Origin: Elusimicrobiota bacterium
GTDB taxonomy: Bacteria; Elusimicrobiota; Elusimicrobia; Elusimicrobiales; UBA9959
Direction of reading: 5' to 3'
NCBI GenBank assembly: GCA_003500765.1
Contig: DNQL01000305.1
Location: 1-10,435 of the forward strand
DNA length: 10,435 nucleotides
The notes below the pieces were generated by a model. It made no database searches, was not told where the DNA came from, and saw nothing but the letters and a program-made list of their open reading frames with translations. This document shows positions 5,093-10,435 of the stretch, in pieces; positions within the stretch are counted from its first letter, which is position 1, and every line of letters starts with the position of its first letter. The translations under genes were made by a program, and so were the position numbers.

Positions 5093-5626
5093 ATGCGCAA
5101 AAATATCTTTATTCTCGTTTCAGGCGCCGCGCTGCTGGCCGGCTGCGGAAAGTCCCAGGAGCAGGTCGCCGTGGAAAAAGCCGCGGCGGTGGCCGAGCAG
5201 GCCGCCGCCGAAGAGGTGGCCAAGGCCGCGGCGGCTCCGACCGAGGCGGATAAAAAAGCCGCCGCCAAGGCCCTGTTCGAAATGCTCTGCTCTTCGCCGG
5301 CGCTGATGGACGAGGTCGAGACGAGCATGGACCTTTTCGAGGCTCTTTCCGGCGAAGGCGCCGACAGGAACGAGGCGCGCAATCATTTTATCCGCTCCCA
5401 GAGCCGCTACCGCGCCATGATGGAGATGGAGATGCCCGCCCGCGGCTCTTCTTACAAGGCGCTTTCCTATTACGCCGCGGACATGATGCCCGGCTATATC
5501 AGCCCTGAGCGCAGCCGCGCGATGCGCGAGACAGCCGCAGCAGCCTGCAAGGGGCGCAGCCTGCGCCAGGCGGAAAGGGCGGCGGGCGGAGTGCTTTTCT
5601 ACTGCGCCGCTGCCGTCCCCCAGTGA
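5093..5626 (+). CDS. Lipoprotein of unknown function
   Basis: The 177-residue protein has a clear lipoprotein signal, with lipobox LAGC and lipidated Cys18 in MRKNIFILVSGAALLAGC. Residues 20-62 are rich in Ala, Glu and Lys (AVEKAAAVAEQAAAEEVAKAAAA) and probably form a helical stalk or coiled coil. The rest is a small domain with three cysteines (in LCSSP, AACKG and FYCAA) and no family I recognise. I chose ATG 5093 because GGGAG lies six bases upstream; an in-frame GTG at 5078 and ATG at 5087 would only lengthen the n-region. The stop TGA (5624-5626) is separated by one base from the cyclase ATG, so the two are translationally linked and may work together, the lipoprotein outside the membrane and the cyclase inside. 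The Ser after position +2 gives no clear inner-membrane retention signal. Confidence 0.85.
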   Translation: MRKNIFILVSGAALLAGCGKSQEQVAVEKAAAVAEQAAAEEVAKAAAAPTEADKKAAAKALFEMLCSSPALMDEVETSMDLFEALSGEGADRNEARNHFIRSQSRYRAMMEMEMPARGSSYKALSYYAADMMPGYISPERSRAMRETAAAACKGRSLRQAERAAGGVLFYCAAAVPQ

Positions 5627-5627
5627 T

Positions 5628-6866
5628 ATGAGCGGGACCGCGGCGATCGAGACGGCTCCTCTCTTCCGGGAGGAGGAGCATGAGGGCGAGCGGAAGATAA
5701 ACCGCCTGCGCCTGGCCGGCATCTTCGCCTTCTTCCTCAACGAGATGTTCATCTACCACGCCCTCGGGGCCGTGGACGCCGTTTTCCACGCCCGGGCGCT
5801 GACGGTCTGCGCCGCCTGGATGGGTTTCGCCGCCGCGGTCTGGTGGAGCGTGAACCGCCGCGGCTTCTATCACCGGTCGGTCAAGTACGCCGTTTCCGCG
5901 GCCGACGCGCTTTTCCTGTTCTGGCTGTTAGCCGTGGCCGACGGGCCGTCCAGCCCGGTGGCGCCGGCCTTTTACGTGCTGATCGCCTTCTCCGCCCTGC
6001 GCTACAGCCGCAAGGCCACCTTCGCCTGCGCGGTATTTTCGGCGGCGGCTTTCCTCGGCCTGCAGTACGAGGCGCTGCTGCGCCGGCCCGATTTGGCCCT
6101 GCCCGCCTACGCGGTCGGCATACACCTGCTCTCGATGCTGCTGATGGGCGCGGCGGCCGGGTATGTGGTCTCGCAGCTGCAGGCGCTGGTCGGGCGCGCG
6201 GTCAGCACCCTGATGGCCCGCCTGCGGGCGGAGGACGCGCTGAGCCGCTACGTCTCGCGGCAGGTGGCCTCCCACATCCTCGCCGGGGAGAAGGAGTTGT
6301 GGCTGGCGGGCAGCCGCCGCGAAGTGGCCGTGCTGATGTCGGATATACGCGGGTTCACGCCTCTCTCCGAGAAGATGGACCCCGAGGCGCTGGTCTCGCT
6401 GCTCAACCGCTATTTCAAGGTGATGATAGAGATCGTTTTCAAGCATGATGGCATGCTGGATAAGTTCGTGGGCGACGAGATCATGGTGGTCTTCGGCGCG
6501 CCGCTGGACCAGCCCGACGCGGAGACCCGCGCGATACGCTGCGCTGCGGAGATGCAGAAGGCGCTGGAAGGCTTCAACGCCGGCCAGCGCGCCGCCGGCG
6601 GGCCGGAGCTGGGGATCGGCATAGCCGTGCATTCCGGCCCTGTGGTGGCCGGCAATGTGGGCTCCGAGACCCGCATGGATTATACGGTTATGGGAGATAC
6701 GGTCAATATGACCCAGAGGATGCAGGCGCGCGCCGCGGCCGGAAAGGTCCTTGTGTCCGAAGCGGCCAAGTCGCGGGCCGTCGGGGATTTTTCTTACACT
6801 GAGCTGGAGCCGTTCCAGGTGAAGGGCCGGCAGGAGCCTGTAAAAGCTTTCGAACTGGTCTTTTGA
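5628..6866 (+). CDS. Membrane-anchored class III adenylate cyclase
   Basis: The 412-residue protein makes cAMP from ATP. Residues about 26-190 contain roughly five or six membrane helices (for example GIFAFFLNEMFIYHALGAVD, ADALFLFWLLAV, IHLLSMLLMGAAAGYVV). A signalling helix follows (LSRYVSRQVASHIL, 205-218), then the cyclase domain from about 231. Catalytic residues are complete: metal-binding Asp239 (MSDIRGFT) and Asp283 (KFVGDEIMVVFG), adenine-selecting Lys279 and Asp351 (MDYTVMGDTVN), and the transition-state pair Asn360 and Arg364. The Lys/Asp pair argues for ATP over GTP. No CHASE, HAMP, PAS or FHA domain is visible, so the membrane region is the likely sensor. The gene follows the lipoprotein stop by one base and ends before a strong terminator. 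No cAMP receptor gene lies in the window. Class III enzymes work as dimers, so this one should homodimerise. Confidence 0.93.
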   Translation: MSGTAAIETAPLFREEEHEGERKINRLRLAGIFAFFLNEMFIYHALGAVDAVFHARALTVCAAWMGFAAAVWWSVNRRGFYHRSVKYAVSAADALFLFWLLAVADGPSSPVAPAFYVLIAFSALRYSRKATFACAVFSAAAFLGLQYEALLRRPDLALPAYAVGIHLLSMLLMGAAAGYVVSQLQALVGRAVSTLMARLRAEDALSRYVSRQVASHILAGEKELWLAGSRREVAVLMSDIRGFTPLSEKMDPEALVSLLNRYFKVMIEIVFKHDGMLDKFVGDEIMVVFGAPLDQPDAETRAIRCAAEMQKALEGFNAGQRAAGGPELGIGIAVHSGPVVAGNVGSETRMDYTVMGDTVNMTQRMQARAAAGKVLVSEAAKSRAVGDFSYTELEPFQVKGRQEPVKAFELVF

Positions 6867-6879
6867 CCCCGGATAAAAC

Positions 6880-6915
6880 AAGGACGGCGGGCCGCGAAGC
6901 CCGCCGTCCTTTTTT
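6880..6915. terminator. Bidirectional rho-independent terminator
   Basis: AAGGACGGCGGGC (6880-6892), a 6-nt loop and GCCCGCCGTCCTT (6899-6911) form a perfect 13-bp stem followed by TTTT. On the minus strand the stem is followed by TGTTTTAT. It lies between the convergent cyclase and glutamine synthetase genes and probably serves both. Confidence 0.92.
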
Positions 6916-6926
6916 ATCGCCCGGCG

Positions 6927-8378
6927 TCAGAACTTATGCCAGAGCATCTGCGTCGTGACGTCGTGGTGGAAGAGCACTTCCGAGGTTTTGACTATAGTTC
7001 CCAGTTCCTTGGGGCTGCGGTCGGCCGCCGCCTGTTTGTGGCCGGCGTATTTCTCGTGCGGCCCGTCGCCCAGGACGCCCTTGAGGAAGTCGCTGCCGCG
7101 GAACAGGCGTAACGCGTCGTGGATATTGCCGGGCAGGTAGCGTACCCGGTCGCGTTTGCCCTCGTCCTTGGTCAGAGGCTTGCCGTCGAGCGCGGTGCTC
7201 AGCAGGGCGTAGAGCGTCAGGTACGGATTGGAGTCCGGGCCTACCGACCGTATCTCCAGGCGCGCGCTGCGCTCGTTGCCGGCCGGTATGCGTATCATGG
7301 CGCCGCGGTCCACGGCCGAGACCTTTATCTGGTTGGGAGCCTCGAAATGCGGGTCGAGCCGGCGGTAGGCGTTGACGCTGGAGTTGAGTATCAGCGAGAG
7401 TTCCTGCGCGTGGTTCAATATGCGCGAGACCGCGTCCCAGCCGGCCTTCGAGATCCCTTCCTCGCCCTTGCCGTCGTAGAATATATTCTTTCCGTCCTTC
7501 GAGAACGAGAGGTTGAGGTGCATACCGCTGCCGTTGACGCCGCTGACCGGCTTGGGCAGGAAGGTCGCCGTCATGCCCATATTGGCGGCCACCTGGCGGC
7601 AGACCAGCTTGTAGAGCTGTATCAGGTCGCAGGCGCGCACGGCGGGGGCGTGGGAGAAGTTGAGCTCGAACTGCGACGGCGCCACCTCCGGGTGGTCCTT
7701 CTCGTTGCGGAAGCCCATCGCGCGCTGCGCCTCTGCGGCGGTGTCGATGAACTTCTTGAGAGGGTCCAGCGGCAGCGAATGGTAATAACCGCCGGTGGAG
7801 ATCAGCTCGAAGCCCTGCCGCTCGTCGTAGTTCTGCTCGGCGTTGAGCCCCTTCATCACGAAGCCTTCCACTTCGGCCGCCACGTTGGCGGTCAGGCCGC
7901 GCTTCTTTTTGAGCTCGCCGGAGAGCCGGACCAGGCGCGCGCGGAAATCCGACTCGTAGAGCGACTTGTCGCGGTTGAGCACGGTGCCGAATATGATGAC
8001 CTTGCCCGGACCGAAGACGTCGGAGGGAAGCCAGAAGATGCTGCCCCAGTCTATGCCCAGGCGAAGATCGCTCTCGCGCTGCGCGGAGAAGCCGCGTATG
8101 GAGGAGCCGTCGAAGGTCAGGTTATCGTTGGCGGAGAGGAAGAACTGCTTGTCGTAATCGAGCATGTGGAAGCGGCCCTCGATGTCGGTGAAGCAGACCG
8201 TGACGGCTTTCAGGTGCTTCTCCTTGCGGAGGTAGTCGGTGTATTTCTTCTCGAGCGCGGCGGGGGAGAGACGCTCCGCCGCTTCGGCCGCCTCCAGGTT
8301 GAGCGCTTCCAGTTCGTCGTAGGGTATCTCCAGGAACTTCTTGAGCCCCGCGCATTCGCCGCCGGCAGTTCTGTTCAT
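6927..8378 (-). CDS. glnA: Glutamine synthetase, type I family
   Basis: The 483-residue enzyme joins ammonia to glutamate using ATP; type I enzymes are dodecamers in the cytoplasm. Conserved blocks appear in order: FDGSSIRGF (89-97, ammonium-site Asp90), AEVEGF with metal ligands Glu169 and Glu171, HPEVAPSQFEL with Glu231 and Glu238, NGSGMHL with His287, NAYRRLDPHFEAP with Arg340 and Glu346, DRGAMIRIP with Arg358/Arg363, and ARLEIR with Glu375. All catalytic positions are present, so the enzyme should be active. Oddities are a long N-terminal extension before the beta-grasp part, LDYDKQFF in place of the usual 'DxxGK' hairpin, and no NLYDLP adenylylation loop before YLPGNIHDAL. The last point argues against control by GlnE-type modification. 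GGAGGA two bases before the ATG is the ribosome site. The promoter (8420-8447) carries an 8-bp inverted repeat and diverges from pyruvate kinase. Confidence 0.95.
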   Translation of the reverse strand: MNRTAGGECAGLKKFLEIPYDELEALNLEAAEAAERLSPAALEKKYTDYLRKEKHLKAVTVCFTDIEGRFHMLDYDKQFFLSANDNLTFDGSSIRGFSAQRESDLRLGIDWGSIFWLPSDVFGPGKVIIFGTVLNRDKSLYESDFRARLVRLSGELKKKRGLTANVAAEVEGFVMKGLNAEQNYDERQGFELISTGGYYHSLPLDPLKKFIDTAAEAQRAMGFRNEKDHPEVAPSQFELNFSHAPAVRACDLIQLYKLVCRQVAANMGMTATFLPKPVSGVNGSGMHLNLSFSKDGKNIFYDGKGEEGISKAGWDAVSRILNHAQELSLILNSSVNAYRRLDPHFEAPNQIKVSAVDRGAMIRIPAGNERSARLEIRSVGPDSNPYLTLYALLSTALDGKPLTKDEGKRDRVRYLPGNIHDALRLFRGSDFLKGVLGDGPHEKYAGHKQAAADRSPKELGTIVKTSEVLFHHDVTTQMLWHKF

Positions 8379-8390
8379 AATCCTCCGTAG

Positions 8391-8431
8391 TTATGCTAAA
8401 AAATAGGAAAGATAATATAAATATAGCATAA
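8391..8431. repeat. 8-bp inverted repeat spanning the glutamine synthetase promoter and leader
   Basis: TTATGCTA (8391-8398) and TAGCATAA (8424-8431) are perfect inverted copies separated by 25 bp, with centres 33 bp apart, about three helical turns. One arm overlaps the first bases of the -10; the other lies in the leader just before the Shine-Dalgarno. This suits a paired operator for a dimeric regulator, or a looped leader RNA. It is not a GlnR, NtrC or TnrA consensus that I recognise. Confidence 0.5.
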
Positions 8432-8447
8432 ATTATTATAAAGTCAA
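8420..8447 (-). promoter_or_regulatory. Promoter of glutamine synthetase
   Basis: On the minus strand TTGACT (8447-8442), a 16-nt spacer and TATATT (8425-8420) form a good sigma-70-type promoter. It sits in the most AT-rich stretch of the window. The expected start near 8413 gives a leader of about 35 nt with a strong ribosome site. Confidence 0.7.
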
Positions 8448-8475
8448 GGGGTGTTGTCTTAAATCAAGCAGGCCT

Positions 8476-8506
8476 TTGCTGAAACGCGGCCCAAAAAAGC
8501 TATAAT
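8476..8506 (+). promoter_or_regulatory. Promoter of pyruvate kinase
   Basis: TATAAT (8501-8506) is a perfect -10. The best -35 is TTGCTG (8476-8481), at a long 19-nt spacing. Transcription from about 8513 would give a leader of about 77 nt, which includes a possible seven-codon frame at 8517-8540 and a small hairpin at 8538-8553. Confidence 0.5.
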
Positions 8507-8589
8507 ATAAGGAAAGATGACCGCCCATACCGCCAGCTGAAGTTTTACCTTCACAATTTAAAACAATGAAAGAGCCCGTAAGGAGCCCT

Positions 8590-10110
8590 ATGATACAAGT
8601 GTCTACGCCGCCCGTCACCCAGGCCTTCCGCAGGACCAAGATGATCTGCACGATAGGCCCCGCCTCCGAGAACCCCGACTGCATCCGCGGCCTCATCCGC
8701 GAGGGGATGAACGTGGCCCGCATAAACTTCTCCCACTGCAAGTACGACGAAGCCCTCGCCAGGCTGAAGATGCTGCGCGAGGCCCGCGCCGAAATGGGCG
8801 TGCCGCTGGCCATAATGCTCGACACCAAGGGCCCCGAGGTCCGCATGTTCGGCTATAGCCGGCCGGTAGCGCTGGCCAAGGGCGACACCCTCTACATCGA
8901 GAGCACCGACAAGCAGCCCGACCAGGTGGCCGAGCTTCCCCCCGAGGATAAGCGCTTCTACACCAACCTGCCCCGCATCAACAAGCTCTGCCGCGTCGGC
9001 TCGCGCGTGCTGCTGCAGGACGGCTTCATCGAGGCCGAGGTGACGCAGCTGCACGAGGCTTTCCCCGGCGCCGTCAGCGTGCGCGTGCTCAACGAGGGCC
9101 GGCTTAAGGACAAGGCCCACCTGGCCGTGCCCGGCGCCGATTACCCGATCCCGTTCATGTCCGACAAGGACAGGGCCGATATCCGCTTCGCCGTCGAGAA
9201 CGATTTCGAATACATCGCGCTGTCTTTCGTCCGCACGTCGCGCGACATAGGGGACGTGCGCGATCTGATAAAGTCGGTCGACCCCGCCTCCGGCATACGG
9301 CTCATCGCCAAGATAGAGGACAAGCAGGCGCTGGCCAATATATACGACATCATCCGCGACTCCGACGGCATAATGATAGCCCGCGGCGACCTGGGCATAG
9401 AGGTGCCGATAGAGGACCTGCCGGGTCTGCAGAAGAACATCATCAAGCGCTGCTACCTGGCCGGCAAGCCGGTAATAGTCGCCACGCAGATGCTGGAGTC
9501 GATGACCGACAAGCCCTACCCGACCCGCGCCGAGGTCACCGATATAGCCAACGCCGTGCTGGAGCTGGCCTCCGTGGTCATGCTCTCGGGCGAGACCGCC
9601 AACGGCGCCCACCCGGAGAGGGTCGCCAATATGATGGGCCGCATAATCGACCGCGCCGAGGCCGGCATAGACTACCGCACCCTGGCGCGCATCACGCACG
9701 ACTACGTCGAGCGCGACAATATCACCAATATCATGGCCTACAGCTCGGTGGACACCGCGCACGACTGGAACGCCAAGGCCATAGCCGTGGTGACCGCCAG
9801 CGGAATAGGCGCGCGGGCGTTATCCAAGTTCCGGCCGATAATACCGATCTACGCGTTCACCCACCACGAGCAGGTCTATCACCAGATGTCGCTCAACTGG
9901 GGCGTGACGCCTTTCCTGATAGAGGACCCCGACTCCCAGCGCTTCAGCGACGTGGCCAAGCGCATCATGGACCTGCTCAAGAAGCGCGGCGCCATCGCCA
10001 ACGGCGACAAGCTGGTGTTCATGGCGTCGAGCCCTTTCGGCAAGGGCAGGCCGACCAACACGATGCGCTGCGAGGTGGTGGGCGACAACGCTTTCCACGA
10101 CGAGACCTGA
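8590..10110 (+). CDS. pyk: Pyruvate kinase
   Basis: The 506-residue enzyme transfers phosphate from phosphoenolpyruvate to ADP, the last step of glycolysis, in the cytoplasm. It has the A/B/C domain order. Key sites are RTKMICTIGPAS (15-26), INFSH (45-49), LDTKGPEVR (77-85), catalytic Lys241 with metal ligands Glu243 and Asp267 in AKIEDKQAL and ARGDLGIEVP, and ATQMLESM (298-305) with PTRAEVTDIANAV. Glu83 in TKGPE marks the potassium-dependent type. The B domain (about 85-185) and C domain (about 365-490) are full length; KRGAIANGDKLVFMASSPFG is the usual C-terminal block. I chose ATG 8590 because TAAGGAG (8579-8585) sits four bases upstream; the in-frame ATG at 8566 lacks a ribosome site. Ile is often coded by ATA despite the GC-rich context. 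The gene diverges from glutamine synthetase, and a GC-rich hairpin without a T-run follows its stop. Confidence 0.97.
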   Translation: MIQVSTPPVTQAFRRTKMICTIGPASENPDCIRGLIREGMNVARINFSHCKYDEALARLKMLREARAEMGVPLAIMLDTKGPEVRMFGYSRPVALAKGDTLYIESTDKQPDQVAELPPEDKRFYTNLPRINKLCRVGSRVLLQDGFIEAEVTQLHEAFPGAVSVRVLNEGRLKDKAHLAVPGADYPIPFMSDKDRADIRFAVENDFEYIALSFVRTSRDIGDVRDLIKSVDPASGIRLIAKIEDKQALANIYDIIRDSDGIMIARGDLGIEVPIEDLPGLQKNIIKRCYLAGKPVIVATQMLESMTDKPYPTRAEVTDIANAVLELASVVMLSGETANGAHPERVANMMGRIIDRAEAGIDYRTLARITHDYVERDNITNIMAYSSVDTAHDWNAKAIAVVTASGIGARALSKFRPIIPIYAFTHHEQVYHQMSLNWGVTPFLIEDPDSQRFSDVAKRIMDLLKKRGAIANGDKLVFMASSPFGKGRPTNTMRCEVVGDNAFHDET

Positions 10111-10126
10111 AGCCGCTGGCCGTGCC

Positions 10127-10144
10127 GCTCCCGCCCCCGGGAGC
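10127..10144. other. GC-rich hairpin after pyruvate kinase
   Basis: GCTCCCG (10127-10133), a 4-nt loop and CGGGAGC (10138-10144) form a 7-bp stem in the 65-bp gap before the transporter gene. No T-run follows, so intrinsic termination is doubtful; it may protect the mRNA 3' end or give weak attenuation. Confidence 0.35.
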
Positions 10145-10159
10145 CGCCGGCCGCAATGC

Positions 10160-10170
10160 TAGAATATAGT
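10160..10170 (+). promoter_or_regulatory. -10-like region before the MFS gene
   Basis: Overlapping TAGAAT (10160-10165) and TATAGT (10165-10170) lie ten and five bases before the ATG at 10176. Either gives a leaderless or nearly leaderless transcript. No Shine-Dalgarno is seen. Confidence 0.4.
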
Positions 10171-10175
10171 CCGAT

Positions 10176-10435
10176 ATGAAGGACGGCAAGGTCAGGACCA
10201 GCGTCAAGGCGTCCATGAAGGACGGCGTGGCCTGGGCCGGCATGACCGGCTTCGTGGAGCCGTACCTGATACCTTTCGCCCTGGCCCTCGGGGCGTCCAA
10301 CCCCGCGATCGGTTTCCTGCGCGCGGCGCCGCCGCTGGCGGCGTCCCTGGCGCAGCTCCTGAACGAAAAAATGATAATGGCCCTGGGCAGCTGCCGCCGG
10401 GCCGTGCGGCTGGACGTGCTGGCGCAGGCCCTCTC
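10176..10435 (+). CDS. Major facilitator superfamily transporter (5' end only)
   Basis: The first 86 codons are present and the gene runs off the right edge. After a basic N-terminus (MKDGKVRTSVKASMKDG), helix 1 begins at VAWAGMTGFVEPYLIPFALALG and a second at AIGFLRAAPPLAASLAQLL, followed by a charged loop (CRRAVRLD) like the cytoplasmic loop 2-3 of MFS carriers. The pattern KAS..DG...AGMTGF..PY.IPF.L.LGA recalls bacterial MFS proteins annotated only at family level; the substrate cannot be told. The gene follows pyruvate kinase by 65 bp, with a hairpin and its own -10-like sequence between, so it may be transcribed on its own. Confidence 0.7.
   Translation, partial: MKDGKVRTSVKASMKDGVAWAGMTGFVEPYLIPFALALGASNPAIGFLRAAPPLAASLAQLLNEKMIMALGSCRRAVRLDVLAQAL

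Noticed and set aside
7119..8390. A 423-codon plus-strand frame opposite glutamine synthetase
   Set aside because: It is antisense to a fully conserved enzyme and its composition (Val/Ala/Gly/Arg/His) is typical of a mirror frame.
8566..8589. Upstream in-frame ATG for pyruvate kinase
   Set aside because: The Shine-Dalgarno TAAGGAG lies between this ATG and ATG 8590 and fits only the latter.
8551..9762. A 403-codon minus-strand frame opposite pyruvate kinase
   Set aside because: It is antisense to a conserved enzyme, with no recognisable motif or ribosome site.

Overview
The window is GC-rich bacterial chromosome with dense, mostly ordinary housekeeping and envelope genes. I see no tRNA, rRNA, CRISPR array, transposase or phage module. 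The mixture is a divergent type I glutamine synthetase, a K+-type pyruvate kinase, a cathepsin-like secreted protease, an MFS transporter of the 'KASMKDG...AGMTGF' type, many short secreted or membrane proteins, and heavy use of the ATA isoleucine codon despite high GC. This best fits an uncultured lineage such as a GC-rich member of Elusimicrobiota. That placement is inference from gene style, not from a marker gene.

Layout. At 1-418 (+) are the tail of an unidentified gene and a small membrane protein with a Gly-rich tail; its terminator lies inside the next, convergent gene. At 466-1944 (-) are a papain-family cysteine protease and a four-helix membrane protein. At 2023-2761 (+) are a small hydrophobic protein, a DUF523 protein and a 26-codon stub that looks like the start of a CYTH-domain gene. 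At 2758-3366 (-) is a Qnr-like pentapeptide-repeat protein, divergent from a YvlD-type membrane protein (3499-3834, +). A bidirectional terminator (3954-3986) separates that from a secreted protein made of two near-identical 112-residue repeats (4003-4839, -). At 5093-6866 (+) a lipoprotein and a membrane-anchored class III adenylate cyclase are packed with a 1-nt gap. A second bidirectional terminator (6880-6915) separates them from glutamine synthetase (6927-8378, -). This is divergent from pyruvate kinase (8590-10110, +), followed by the start of an MFS transporter (10176 onward).

Two modes of translation initiation are visible. Several genes (4839, 5093, 8378, 8590, 2234) have Shine-Dalgarno sequences. 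Three isolated genes (2023, 3366, 3499), and more weakly the protease at 1944, have no Shine-Dalgarno but carry a -10-like hexamer ending exactly 6 nt before the ATG, which predicts leaderless mRNAs. This pattern, the truncated CYTH gene, the 8-bp inverted repeat in the glutamine synthetase promoter and the duplicated secreted domain are the points most worth a second look. I did not find a clear new multi-gene system.
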